Below, piece after piece: positions 10,719 through 22,708 of a stretch of DNA of 64,000 bases; positions within the stretch are counted from its first letter, which is position 1, and each line of letters begins with the position of its first letter. Below the pieces are notes generated by a model, which saw nothing but the letters and a program-made list of their open reading frames with translations, did no database searches and was not told the origin of the DNA. Made by a program: the position numbers and the translations under genes. Source of the stretch: Tetragonia tetragonoides (taxonomy: Eukaryota; Streptophyta; Magnoliopsida; Caryophyllales; Aizoaceae); the NCBI GenBank assembly GCA_038025085.1, contig CM076144.1, positions 31,803,501 through 31,867,500 on the forward strand, given 5' to 3'.

Positions 10719-11948
10719 TGTAAGGACCCGGGATTTTCGTCCAATCCATTGTTATTGGTTTCCACGGAGTATGTCCGTATAGAAATTTTATAAGCTGGGG
10801 CTTTAGATAAGTTTAAGGAACCGTCGAATTAGAAAAGTTTTTGTAAAGACTTGAATTGAATAAAAACCATGAAAGAAGTCACAAATCTGCTATCGACGTT
10901 TTATCAAAGGGACAAAACGAATGGACAATCCGAAGGGACAACCCAATAGCGCGATAAGTGAAGTGATCATGTTTTTAGAAAGACTCCCGCTCATATAGAA
11001 CATATGAGTACCCAAGTATAAAGGGTTCGGGGGCGAAGGTACGAGGTGGGAAGGTGTTAGGCACCCAACTCGCCCGTAGTATGACGGCCTCTACTAACTC
11101 AAGTTTGCTTAATAATTTAAAGACATAACTCCCATGCAAAACCGGATTAAGAACCTAGACTTAGAGAATTAATTTGTTCAACACCCTTATTTAGACATGC
11201 ATTTGATTTGACAAATTGGGCAGCACAACGACTAGACAGACAATATTTAGGTAGTAATAAAAGACGTTAGACTAGCATGATATCTACATTAAGAATACTA
11301 GAAAATAAAAAGTCAAACAATTAATTTAATTTGAGCCCTCAGGAGTTAGTACCTGAACTGTAGGCTATATTTGACAAAAATAGTAAAGGACAAGATCTCA
11401 AGTTTGGAAGAAAGGGGGAGAAGCTCAGAGTCAATACTAATGAGAATAGAGGTTGTCAACTATAGACTGTGTGTTTTGAACTGAGGGAGGAGGTTTGTAT
11501 TTATAGGCGTGGAGGAGTAGGATTGGACGGCTAAAAAGGAGCCGAAAATCGAATTGGGCTTGAAAAAAGAGTCGGGCCAAGAAGCCACGTCAGCGCCGCT
11601 GACGGCTGTGAGCTGGCAGCTGGATGTCGTCGTAGTGTATTTTTATTTTCCAGAGGAATTTTAGTATTCCAAAAATATGAAAAGACTGTTTTACCCTTAG
11701 GCGGTAGACGACGGTTCTACCCCTGAATCGCAACTTGGCGACCGAGAGTCGGAAAGGGGCATGAGAGGTGTCGTTGGAAAGCTCTTGAACGGGGCTTTTG
11801 AATGGGGCTGGAACAAAGGAGTGTTTTGAGGAAAACCTGAGACCTTATCTTAACTATTAAAGCAAAAATAGCGTTCAAGTTTATAAATTACTCCTTTCAT
11901 CATCGGGCTTTTGCGGAGAAATCTGAAGGCGCTTTTTTGGCGTCTACA
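10719..11948 (-). repeat. 5' LTR of family A copy 1
   Basis: On the minus strand this LTR of 1230 bp runs from TGTAGACGCC to TCCTTACA. A TATAAATA box at 11498-11505 on the minus strand is its likely core promoter. A GC-rich motif, AGCGCCGCTGACGGCT (11592-11607), lies about 90 bases upstream of that box. Confidence 0.88.
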
Positions 11949-12023
11949 CAAGGCAATAGCCATTGAGCGAGGCCGTATATCATTATGATCATTATTATTT
12001 TTCTCACTAGCCAAGGGCGGTAA

Positions 12024-12732
12024 TCTTGGCCGGATAGTAACATAGATTACTATTCGTGATGTCGCGCTTCGGCGTGTTTTATATTCGAGCGTGCACTTCC
12101 ATTTCACCTAACATTAGTCGAGAGCTAACTCTAATCAAGCTAACTACCAATTTAAGAATGAAAGATAAATCCTTTAGAATTCTCTTAAGTTATATTCTTG
12201 TTTTAGCTATGGATGACATGAATATTATGTGTTATTAATTTATTATTACTACTACATTATGTGCTACATGCTAAGTGTACTTTCACTACTAAATGTTTTG
12301 ACAAGGTGGAGTGTTTTTACTTAGCATACGCTAATTTTCGCTTTTCTCTTCTTCTTTTGTATATACACTTGCACGTGCAAGTTGATTACGTGCAGTTATA
12401 TTCAGAACGTGTGAGATTGGCAAGGCCGGAAGATCTTCTAAGTAATATCTAGTTCCGGAGCAACGTTGTTTTGTATTTAAATCACCTAGACGAAGAAGTC
12501 TCTTTTGATTTTTAAACTCAGAACTATATTTTGAGATATGGTCTTTATAATAAAAGCAAGTCATTTGGTTTCTTAAACTCTTATGTTGGTCTTAAGGCTT
12601 CTTTCTTAATTTCTCTTAGCCTTGTACTTACTCCGATAAGTACGGCGGTAGCACTCTGGTATTAGTATCGTCCTAAGGATTTAGTTATAATAATATACGT
12701 ATTAAGGAGATATTAATATCGGTGTGTTAAAA
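12024..12732 (+). repeat. Element B, left LTR (or LTR fragment)
   Basis: It aligns with 16061-16754 from TTGGCCGGATAGTAACAT to the end, with many substitutions. Its terminal CA is lost (GTGTTAAA instead of GTGTTACA). The shared 77-codon minus-strand frame inside both repeats is probably incidental. Confidence 0.75.
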
Positions 12733-12734
12733 AA

Positions 12735-12746
12735 TGGTATCAGAGC
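12735..12746 (+). other. tRNA-iMet type primer binding site of element B
   Basis: The 12 bases TGGTATCAGAGC are the classic complement of the initiator-Met tRNA 3' end and lie just inside the left LTR. Confidence 0.85.
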
Positions 12747-15700
12747 AAAATAAAATTAAAATGCAAGATATAATCAAAATCAACATAGGATTAAAATTAG
12801 GTAAAATAAAGATTAGAGCTAATAAGTTAGACACGCATGAGAGCGGGATGGAATTGGAAAATTTTTAACTTATATGTGTGTATGACGAACGTCCGAAATA
12901 TTCTGTCATTTACACCTAAAATGTTGACACGTATTATACTTCTCTTTTGACTTGAATCTTGGCTAGCTTGTTAAAGTTGACGAAAATATGCATGCATTAG
13001 ATGATTATATGGTACTTGGTATCTGGTTGAGTTATTCGTTTGTGAATTTTAGTTGTTACTACTCTGCAACACAAAAACCAAAGTGAAAAAAAAGGTGATT
13101 AATTTGATATACTAGTTGATTTTCGTAATAAATAAATAAATGTTGATGTTTGTTTTGTTCTGTGCATTATATGCTATATTTGTGTACCCATATAAGAAAA
13201 GACTAGGAGTTAAAGTGATGTCTTTATGCCATTTTTATTTCTAACACTAGTTGCTTCAATTTGGGTATATAAATAGTATGCTTAAGAATTGGGACTATGT
13301 ATTCACAACATACTTGAGCACAAGTATTATAATTAGGAAATGTGAGAGGTTTTAGGCATAATAAGATGGTCCAAATGAGCTTTAAAATTTTAAGAGAGAT
13401 CGTTATAAAGTAGTTGGATTTGATGTTTTGGGATCTATTAGCAACAAAGATAGATGGAGGATGATTATCGTGGTATATCTTGATACTACTTATTAGAATC
13501 GTACTAGTGGCTAATATGGTTTTGACATCTGACTCGTGACCCTATTATACCGAGGTATAAGTTGAACAATACTAAGGATCCTTTATTGGTGAATAATATG
13601 AAATTATTTGAGGTGTATCTCGAATGAATACGTTATAACTCAGGATTTGTTGGTGTAAAGATTATATATTATGAGGCTGAATTTGTTATGCTCTGAAACC
13701 TCTTAGGATTGGAGTTATAGGATATGAGTATTTGAAATCAATTCTTAGTACAGAGAAAGTTTTGTAAACTGGAGAGTAGTTTATTCACTTAGGATTTTAG
13801 GCTATCAATATTGAGAATCTTTCAGATTAACCTAACAACTTGTTCACCATTTTCTTCATTTCAATTGGGACATAAGATCAGTCATAAGTTGTGAAATTAT
13901 ACGATGAACTAAGAGTGAGATATTTTATGGAAGATCTTAACTTTTCAGATTGTTTACCCACAAATGATTATGGACTTCAAGAGGTCGAGAATTTGAGCTT
14001 GATTATCTAGAGCATTACTGTGTTTATATAGGACACGTATTTCAGGTCATTTGATGTTTAAAGGTAGTATATCAAAGTTGAGATATTATGTGAGATATAG
14101 ATGTTGAGCCATGACTTAATATTTGTGATATATATGACAAGAATAAATTACTATGGGTTCCTATGAAGTATACATATTTACTTTAGATTTTTGAGAAATG
14201 TAGTTTGACATGAAAAGCATGTTATATATTGAATATGGAGCGAACTGGACAATATGTTAGGATACAATTGTTAACCGTTTTAATTTGAATTAACAAGAAA
14301 ACGTGATCTCACTTGGAGTATGTGTCACGAAAGTTATAAGTTGAAGGCACTTCATAAAAATTGTTAATTGAGAATAAGGTAGTGTTTTGATTTATTTCAT
14401 AGTAGGCTTTGGAAAAGCTGTGTACAAGGGAAAATGAGAAGGAAGTTGAGGTATAAGTGAAAACTAAAGAACTATGAGGTGTTTGGAATAAAGCTCTTTG
14501 ATGTGAGGTTGCTAGGTTTGGTTAGCTTTTGGTGATTCATTATATATGGTACCATGAGAGTTTGGGAGCACTAATATAACCTCCAGGTATTGAATATTAT
14601 TGAGATGAAATTATAAAGATTTATACATATTTTAGGATAATAGGATGTTTCTATCTAGTCCATTTTCTAGAATTTTCTAGCCATCTCCATACTATTCACA
14701 AATTCTATGTCTTCTTTAATAAGCCTAGTGCATATGGTGGAAGAATAATAAACCAAGTAGATGAACATGCATTCATACACATGTCTATTGCCTTTGACTA
14801 ATCCTAACTTATCCTAACTCCTAATTGAGGTTCTTTCACATTCTAAACTAGTTGACAAAGAAGAACAAAGCTTCTTCTTCTTCTTCTTATTCTCTTCACT
14901 TCATTCTCATTACCGATTATTCACACCACCACTAACAACATCTCATTCTTCTTTCTACTCACAACAATTCTACAAGCCACTTGAGTTTATTGTGTTCAAC
15001 AACTTTAACAAGAATCTAAAGATCTTAAGGTAAAATTAACACCATATTTTCTCTTCTCTATTCAATTCAATTTCGAAGTTTATTCCTAATTGAGTTCTAA
15101 TTGTCCTTCACTTATTCTTGCATCATTCATACATGACCAACATCATTGAAATCATTTGAGAACCTTCAATCTTGGAGGATGTCCAACCAATTTCGAAGCC
15201 AAGGCCATTGAGATCATCTCTTGTCAATTTCCAAGGTTATTATCTCAAATCCCTTGCCTTACTCTCTCTTCTAAATCACTTAAACAAGACAACATATAAA
15301 CTTGAATTACTATTATCTTAGCAATGTTTAAGTATTATTTGTTAAATCACATAGAAAGAGATTTTATAGAGCACAGAGAAACTACCTATGTTATGTTCAT
15401 TTTTAAGGCTTTTGAAGTTCTCATGTTTCATGTTCTAACTTACAAATCTCTTGAGTCAAAGTACGAAAATAATGTTTCTTTCTTAATTTTAGATCTTATA
15501 AAAGTACACATATGATATATGATGTTATATTTTTGGATATTTTATATATATATATGAGTGACATATTTCATTAGAGCCTAATTCATTGATTTTCTGTTCT
15601 GTACAGTAACTTTAATCATATTTTTGACCATCCTGAATTCTTACCTTGGAAAAATGCAAAACATAAAAATTGTAGGTCTTGTGTTTACCTTTCTAAAGAA

Positions 15701-16060
15701 CTTTGAATAACCTAAATCCAATGTCGTATGAGTGAGATATGTCCAAATTACAGAACACTGTCTAAGCCGTAAAAACTACGAGAAAGTAAAATAAAGTTTG
15801 ATTATTTGATTTTTGTCTCTTGACACAAAAGTATGTATAAGTACTATAGAGGATTTGTGTATTACACCCAAGTCGTGTTTAGGGATTTTATACAAGTTAA
15901 TATCATCTTTTGACAATAAGGATAATTTTAGAAATAAAAGAGATTGAGATTGAATATTGTGACAAAGCTGAATTTTGTGTTGTTTGATTTATGTTCACTT
16001 GACCAAGAGGTCAATTATGTAAGATGAACTAAAAATATAAGCTAGATTGATTATATCAAG

Positions 16061-16754
16061 TGTTGGCCGGATAGTAACATAGGTTACTATTCGTGATGTC
16101 GCGCTTCGGCGTGTTTTATATTCAAGCGTGCACTTCCATGCCACCTAACATTAGTCGAGAGCTAACTACCAATTTTGAGAATGAAAGATAAATCCTTTAG
16201 AAGTCTCTTAAGTTATATTCGTGTTTTAGATATGGATGACATGAATATTATGTGTTATTAATTTATTATTACTACTACATTATGTGCTACATGCTAAGTG
16301 TACTTTCACTACTAAATATTTTGACAAGGTGGAGTGTTCTTACTTAACATACGCTAATTTTCCCTTTTCTCTTCTTCTTTTGCATATACATTTGCACGTG
16401 CATGTTGATGACGCTTAGTTTTGTTCGGGACATGTGAGATTGGATAGGACGGAAGATCTTCTAAGTAATATCTAGTTCCGGAGCTACGTTGTTTTGTAAT
16501 TAAATCACCTAGACGAAGAAGACTCTTTTGAGTTGTAAACTCACAACTATATTTTGAGATATGGTCTTTATAATAAAAGCAAGTCATTTGGTTTCTTAAA
16601 CTCTTATGTTGGTCTTAAGGCTTCTTCCTTAATTTATCTTAGCCTTGTACTTACTCCGGTAAGTACGGCGGTAGCACTCCGGTATTAGTATCGTCCTAAG
16701 GATTTAGTTTTAATAATATGCGTATTAAGGAGATATTAATATCGGGGTGTTACA
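16061..16754 (+). repeat. Element B, right LTR
   Basis: The repeat starts TGTTGGCCGG and ends GGTGTTACA, giving TG and CA termini. The family C fragment begins directly after it at 16755. Confidence 0.75.
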
Positions 16755-16790
16755 TGGTCCAGCATGTCTGGGACATCCACCTCGGTGTCA

Positions 16791-18671
16791 TCAAACCGAG
16801 GCTCCTAAAGGATAAAGTGAGTTAGCATCAACAAAATAAGAAAGGCATAAAATATCAAACATTAAAATTCTTACCTTCAAGCCCACAAATAAAGGCATGA
16901 GGCGATCACGGCGGAACTGCTCATAGTGCCCCGCAAGGTCCTCCGCAGACTCCCTCAAATACCGCATAGCATATGAGCCCACCATGGCCTCCGCGACGTG
17001 CTCGCGATACAAGTCCCTCACCAAGAACATGGACGAGGGAGGATCCAAAGGAATCCTCGAGCCCGGCAGATCGGGATAAACCTGACGGAAGATCCGCTCC
17101 CCTAGATACCACTCAAAGGAGAACGGGCCCGCAATCAGGATCCTCTGACGGTCCACAGCCCTAGAAGCTAGAATGGCATCCGGAGACGACCCATGATACT
17201 TCGCCCATGGGAAGTAGTCAATCTACACAAGCATGCAACATAAGATGTCTCCACACCAAGAAATACAACCCATGCAATCCATATAACAAAAGCAAATATT
17301 ACATCTTTTACCTTATGCCAGTCTATGCGCAAGAGGGCCTCCCTATACTGCTGGAGAGTATGCAGAGGCACAGGACCCCTACGGCGCCACACCCTACAAA
17401 CTGGGAAGTCTAAGACCCAACCCGTAGGCGCCATGTCCGGGAAATGCTCGAAAAACCAAGGCTTCAGTCAAACATGAAATTAAGCACAGCAAACTTACAT
17501 CATGCATATCACGAAAAGCAAATACAAAGAGAAAACGCATCTGTAAAACCTTCTACAAACCGCACAAGCTCACAGGAGGAAGGTTTGCCTGCTTATACCC
17601 CTCGCTATTCACGCAGCAGGCGTACCGCATGCATCTCAAGAGGCTGGCGTAGCCCGGCAACCCCCAGTTGTACTCTCTCACTCTCTCTCAGTCCAGCAGG
17701 CTCGGGAGGTAGGTGGCATGAATGCGCTCCCCCTTGTCCCTAAAGATAGTGGTGGCAAGGAGGTAGGCGATAAATATCCTCGCCTTTTGCTCCACCGAGG
17801 TATTCCTCTTATACCTCGGGTCTTTCAAAGAAGTATAAAGCTCGCTATAGGAATGGTAGTGGTGACCCCAAGTGTTCCCCCATGTACCAAAGAGCTCCAC
17901 CAACTCTGCCTTACGTTTCAAAATGAAAACGTCATAAACAATGGGCGTACCCACGCAAGGTATCCCGGTCAACATAGCAAACTCCAACGGAGTGATCATC
18001 ATCTCCCAATTAGGAAAATGGAACGTATTGGTGGTGTCCCAAAAACGCTCTAAGGACAACGTAACAGCACATCTCTTGACTTGCTCGACCGAGTCCGCCG
18101 CTCTCCAAAGGGGTCCAAACCCCGCATTCAAAACCGCATCTTGCACCTCTTTGGGCAAGGTTTTGTAAAGCTTAATCGAAGAGCCATAGTTTCCATGGCC
18201 TTCAAATTCCCATCGGGTTCCTATGATGAAGGTGGCAATCCCTTAGTTTCGCATTTCAATCAAATGTTCAATCCTAGGCATGTTTCTAATTTCATTCAAG
18301 CTGCGCAAGATCACATGCGCTACAAGCTTGACAATTGCATACAAATTCTACATAAATTCTATGCAAGGCAAGCATATACACTCAAACTCAATGCATAAAA
18401 CTATGAATTCCAAAGTTTGAGGACTTACCAAGAACTTGGAAGCCCAAGAGCTCAAATCAGTTGCCGGTCGGAAAAGCAACTCCGATCGATCCCAAACAAT
18501 GTCGGGCATCCTATCCGACCGCGTGTATTGATCTTGAGGAAAAGTCACATTGGGCTTCCTCTTTGAAGGCTTCACATGAGATGGAAAAGCCTTAGTGAAA
18601 ATATCGATTTCTTCGACCTCCTCTCGCACCTCAGTCCTCCTACTCCTCCTCTTTCCCAATTTCGGAGCCAT
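16791..18671 (-). pseudogene. Antisense plant mobile domain gene of family C, decayed
   Basis: The gene starts MAPKLGKRRSRR at 18671; a GTAAGT donor at 18421-18428 ends exon 1. The next coding block holds the PMD core: FGPLWRAADSV, then RFWDTTNTFHFP, EMMITPLEFAMLTGIP and an RIFIAYLLATTIF helix. A TGA at about 17686 interrupts it, after which the same frame continues with YNWGLPGYASLLRCMRYAC. A further exon carries WFFEHFP, and the last visible exon carries FEWYLGERIFRQVYP. Further exons would lie left of 16755 and are lost. The RFWDTTNTFH motif is identical to family A's. The function is unknown; PMD proteins of the host act in silencing and development. Confidence 0.8.
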
Positions 18672-19397
18672 GGAAGAATTATGAACAAGCTAGCAAGAAC
18701 AACAAGCAAAAATGGAGAATATTTGGATTTTTTCTCTCCAAGGGTTTCAAAAACCCACTCTCAAATTCACCCCAAATTTGTGAGAAATCACAAATAAACT
18801 TAAAATTATGCAAAGCTTATGCAAAAGCAAGAAAAAAGGAGCAAATTTGAGCAAGAAAAGAAGATTGGGCAACAAATGGAGGTAGAGAGAGAGACTCGAA
18901 ATTTTGGGGAAGAAATGACCCAAAATTCGGCTCTCTCCCAATTAATCCCCAACCCGCGCCTCTGAACCGCCCCAGCGGCCCGGTTCAGTGCCGCTCAGGC
19001 TCAGCGTCGCAGCCACTGGCCACGACGGCTTTGCCGCCAGGCCGGGCGGCTGCCCTCAGCACCTCCGCGACGCCAGTTGAGCCGCTGAGCGAGCCCCATA
19101 AGGCCGCCCAGCCCTGCGCATGGCCGCTGAAACCTTTTTCTCTTCCGCCTCTCACGAGGCGGGCCCACGAGTTCAAATTCCGTGCGGGATTGCATTTCTG
19201 GACCGTAAGAAGCCGGGGAGATATGGGCTTGTCCCCGAAGAATGACTTTATCGCCCCCCGCAACACGGTTTCCTATCCTACGGACTCGGTATTCATTTAC
19301 TTTTGGCAGGCACATGCATATTATCTAACTTTTGCAGGCATAGGCACTTTATCTAATTTTTTGCAGGCACAATTTTTCCCAACACACAGGCATTACT
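18672..19397. other. Region upstream of the family C antisense gene, with a GC-rich block
   Basis: The block at about 18955-19110 is strongly GC-rich, with repeated GCCGCT/AGCGGC-like words, and lies 300-440 bases upstream of the antisense ATG. It parallels the palindrome clusters in front of the family A antisense genes. Further right, three imperfect GCAGGCA-containing repeats occur near 19306-19390. No gene is seen. Confidence 0.5.
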
Positions 19398-19603
19398 AAA
19401 GTAGAGCTACGCAACGCTCTTTGACGATTGAGGCCATCAAAATTAGCGTCACGTTGGCACCCGCAAAGTAGAGCTACGCAATGCTTTTTGACGTTCAGGC
19501 TATGAAAATTAGCGTCACGTTGGCACCCACAAAGCAGAGCTACGCAACGCTCTTTGACGACGAGGCTATTAAAATTACCATCGCGTCGGCACCCGCAAAG
19601 CAG
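19398..19603. repeat. Tandem repeat of 66-67 bp in the 3' untranslated region of family C
   Basis: Three units start at 19398, 19465 and 19531 with AAAG(T/C)AGAGCTACGCAA, and a fourth is begun at 19597. Each contains TTTGACG and a GGCACCC(A/G)CAAAG boundary. Such arrays in the 3' untranslated region of Tat/Ogre elements are described as seeds of plant satellites (Macas and colleagues, from memory). Confidence 0.85.
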
Positions 19604-19730
19604 GTAACCCTAACCACAGGCGGTCAGGATTCTATATTTTTATCTTTTCCTCTAACATAAAACATTTTCAAAAAAAACACTGCAGACATTTTTAGGAAAT
19701 ACTTTGACCTTCGCTTTCACAAGCTCGGCC

Positions 19731-19744
19731 AAAGTGGGGGCTTC
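19731..19744 (+). other. Polypurine tract of family C
   Basis: AAAGTGGGGGCTTC lies directly before the LTR and is identical to the tract of family A on the opposite strand. Confidence 0.85.
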
Positions 19745-21149
19745 TGTAGACACCCTAATAGGTTCTCATCCCCTGGCATCGCAAAGCCCGATATGATGGT
19801 AATGGAATAACATGTACGTAAGTAGAAAATGACATTACTCAAAAATCTGGACCAAATTATTTGAAACCTCAGTCTGGGTAGCCCTTGATATAAGGATTCC
19901 AACGCCTTTGACCTTGCCTCAATCAGGTTCTCGGATCAAGAGATATCGCGTCTTAAAGATTTGGGTCAAAATCGCTCAATCCCGACCCCCTAGGTCAGCC
20001 GAAGGGCAATTTCGTAATTTACTGAGCACAAAAAGTCAAAAAACCCTAGCCACGTGCGCGCCTCCGGGTCGAGCGGCTGACGCTGTCAGCCCGGCGGCAC
20101 ACGCTTGACTGGATGGGTCGAGTTTTGGCGCCGGGTTTACAGCCCTAAGCCCCTAATTCCGTCCCCTAAATCTATAAATACTTCCTTTCACCCTCTTTTG
20201 TGGGAGATTGGTCAGTTTATATTTTTGAGAGCAATTTGAGAGCTCAAATACCCCAAATCATAGAGAGTTCAGATTTTGAAGACTCATGCAAGGCATTGCA
20301 CCAAACCTAGCACCCAAGATTGAAGAGAAATTCCAATTCTACTAGTCCAGTTCGAATAGATCGTCCAAGTTAACCATCCTAAGGGCCTAAATCTTTATTA
20401 AATATCTTATTTATTGTTTATAATCATGTTTTATCTAGCTTTTGATTACGATTGAATAATTATGCATGCTAGTTTAATTGAAGTTCGCATCTTTTTATTA
20501 GTTTATACAAGTTTGCATCTTTTTATCGTTTGTGCATATATGTAGCAACCTCCTAGGTTTATTTTAGCATAAAGTTAATATTTTTGCATTGTTCTTCTAT
20601 TCAAGTTACTAACAAATTTATTGATGTACATATGCAATGCTTGGCGCGTTTAGCAAAGTGTGGTAGGTTGGAGCATTAAATAATTGCTCTTATCTCTTAT
20701 TTATGTCTGATAATAGTATGCATGCAAATCGGATATAAATTTTGCAAAGTGATAACATAGGTAATTTGGTTGTCTTTAACCCGCCTAGCTAATTTTAGGA
20801 TCTTGGACGACCGGACTTGTATGAAACCATATAGCATAGATAAATATTTGACATGGATATGCTTAGTAGAGGCCGTTAATTCGGGCGATTTAGATGAGAT
20901 TCGTTTTGTCTATTTCGTACCTACACCCCCAAACTCAATATTTAGCCCCATGGGTATGAGTCAATGCCCATTGGGTGCACTTTTGGATGATTTTCAATTG
21001 TTTCCTAAAAATTGGTGGCGGCTACATTGCTTGCAAATTGTTATTCCTCGTTATAATTGATTTTAGATTGCACATGACGTATTATTTAAGAACCATTAAA
21101 TTCCAAATAAATATCTCGATTAGGCGCCGGAAAGGCGAGGGTTCTTACA
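19745..21149 (+). repeat. 3' LTR of family C
   Basis: This LTR of 1405 bp runs from TGTAGACACCC to GGTTCTTACA. A TATAAATA box at 20173-20180 is the likely promoter. A GC-rich near-palindrome (GGCTGACGCTGTCAGCC, about 20075-20091) lies some 85 bases upstream of it, the same arrangement as in family A. The LTR is followed by CTGCG, the expected target duplication, but the left partner is not in the window. Confidence 0.8.
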
Positions 21150-22708
21150 CTGCGGGGTCACCACAACAAATTACAATTTCCTTTCGGTGGATGGTCGACA
21201 CATCAATTGTAATTCGTTTCACCAACAAGAGTCGATGAGTCGTGGGTGAGGAAGGCCCGGTTTGCATGATAGGACAACTGTATATTCCTTTAGTTATACG
21301 GGTTGTCTACGAGTTACGGCCCAAACTTCCTCGAGGGTTGATAAGGGTCAAAATGTGTGCCAAGGCACATGCAAATGATTTAATATATGGAATATGTTTT
21401 TAAACAATTAAGCAAACTTGACTTTTGAGTCTCACCCTCTTAAATAAATCCCCGGTGAAATCGCCACTGTAAGGACCTGGGAACTTTTGGCCTCGCTTCC
21501 TCGGAGTGCGTCCTTATAGAAAATTTGTAAGTTGGGGGCTTTAATAAGTTGAAAGAACCATCGAATTAGGCTTTTGAAAAGACTTGAATTGAATAAAAAC
21601 CATGAAAGAGGTCACAAATCTGCTACCAGCGTTTTACCGAAGGAACAAGGTACGAGGTGGGAAGGTGTTAGGCACCCAACTCGCACTTTTATGACGGCCT
21701 ATACTAACTCAAGTTTGCTTAATAATTTAATGACATGATTTCCACACAAAGCGAATTAACAACCTAGATTTAGACTATTAATTGGTTCACCACAAGCATC
21801 ACGACATTTATTAATGACCCTTATTTAGACATGCATTTGATTGGGAAGTTGAGCATTACAACAATTAGACATGTTTATTTACAAAATTGAAAGACAGTAT
21901 TTAGGAAGCAATAAAGAGCATGATTTGGATGATGTTTACATTTTGACTACTAGAACATAAACAGTTAAGCAATTAATTTAATTTGAGCCCTCAGGAGTTA
22001 GTATCTGAACTGTAGGCTATTTAGCAAATGAATAGTAAACAAGGATCTCAAGTAAAGAAATAGGGGAAGCTCGGGAGTACACAACTGAGAATAGAATGAT
22101 TGTGTAGAAGAAAGAGGGAGAAGCTCAGTAATACTCAACTGAGAAAAGAGGTTGTCAACTGTAGATTGTGTGATTTGAACTGAGGAAGGAGGGCTGTATT
22201 TACAAGGGACGAAGTAGGGTTGGACGGGTGAAGAGAGGGCCGAATTTGAAGAGATCGGGCTGAAAAATGGTGGGCACCAGCGGGCCCACATCCAGGGCCG
22301 CTGGCGGCCTTCGTGAGAGCCGGTGATGGCCCTCGCCACAGCCGTTGGCGGCTGTGGGGCTGCCAAATGGATGTCGTCAGAATGACGAAATCCAGTCAAT
22401 TTTGGATTTTTGGAGGAATTTTTAATGTCCGAAAATGCGATAATACCATTTTACCCCTCTGCGGTAAAAGACGGTTTTACCCTCAGTTAGCAACTTTGCA
22501 ACCGTTGGTCGGAAAAAGATACGAGATGTGTCGTTGGAAAGCTCTTGAACGAGGCTTTTGAATGTGACCGAAATAAAGGAGTGATCGAGGAAAAGCCTGA
22601 GACCTTATTTTACCTATCAAAACAAAAATAGCATTCAAGTTTATAAATTACTCCTTTCATCATCGGGCTTTGGCAAAGAAATCTGACGACACTTTTTAGG
22701 CGTCTACA
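21150..22708 (-). mobile_element. Family A copy 3: 5' LTR and leader fragment interrupted by family C
   Basis: Bases 21150-21448 match the family A leader (10405-10699 and 50275-50565), 21449-21466 is the primer binding site, and 21468-22708 is a diverged family A LTR ending GCGTCTACA. The rest of the element is absent; family C lies where it should continue. The right flank starts ATATT. Confidence 0.85.
21468..22708 (-). repeat. 5' LTR of family A copy 3
   Basis: This LTR of 1241 bp has the TGTAAGGACC and GCGTCTACA ends (plus-strand reading). It carries GC motifs at 22294-22309 and 22340-22353, and the TATA position is changed to GTATTTACA. It is visibly more diverged than the copy 1 and copy 2 LTRs. 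Confidence 0.85.

Larger units (their letters stand above)
1..11948 (-). mobile_element. Family A copy 1: non-autonomous Tat-lineage Ty3/gypsy retrotransposon
   Basis: The right LTR (10719-11948) and the visible end of the left LTR (1-138) share the same terminal 138 bases and enclose one element. Its sense strand is minus, shown by the primer binding site beside the right LTR, the polypurine tract beside the left LTR, and gag and integrase on the minus strand. Two antisense genes run on the plus strand. The integrase and the CxYH-type gag motif are typical of the Tat/Ogre clade. No protease, reverse transcriptase or RNase H coding sequence lies between gag and integrase, so the copy is non-autonomous. 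The 5-base target duplication cannot be checked because the left end is outside the window; the right flank is CAAGG. Confidence 0.9.
12024..16754 (+). mobile_element. Element B: decayed LTR retrotransposon with no recognisable genes
   Basis: Two direct repeats of about 0.7 kb (12024-12732 and 16061-16754) flank 3.3 kb of AT-rich DNA. A TGGTATCAGAGC primer binding site directly follows the left repeat, fixing plus orientation. No gag or pol domain is visible in 12747-16060; a pyrimidine-rich stretch near 14875 and many short repeats are all that can be seen. The ends lack matching target duplications (GGTAA against TGGTC). The right LTR end GGGGTGTTACA resembles Ty3/gypsy chromoviruses, but iMet priming is also used by Ty1/copia, so the lineage is unresolved. 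The 3' LTR may extend left of 16061 if the left one is truncated. Confidence 0.65.
16755..21149 (+). mobile_element. Family C: 3' part of a second Tat-lineage retrotransposon
   Basis: The polypurine tract at 19731-19744 and the LTR starting TGTAGACACCC at 19745 show plus orientation. A PMD gene runs antisense on the minus strand, as expected for Tat elements. Gag, pol and the 5' LTR are missing; the element is cut at its junction with element B. The LTR ends at 21149, and the following sequence is the leader of a family A element, so family C was inserted into family A. Confidence 0.8.

Noticed and set aside
12331..12564. A 77-codon minus-strand frame present in both element B LTRs (also 16354-16587)
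   Set aside because: The two are copies of one LTR and have no recognisable domain; equal length follows from common descent.
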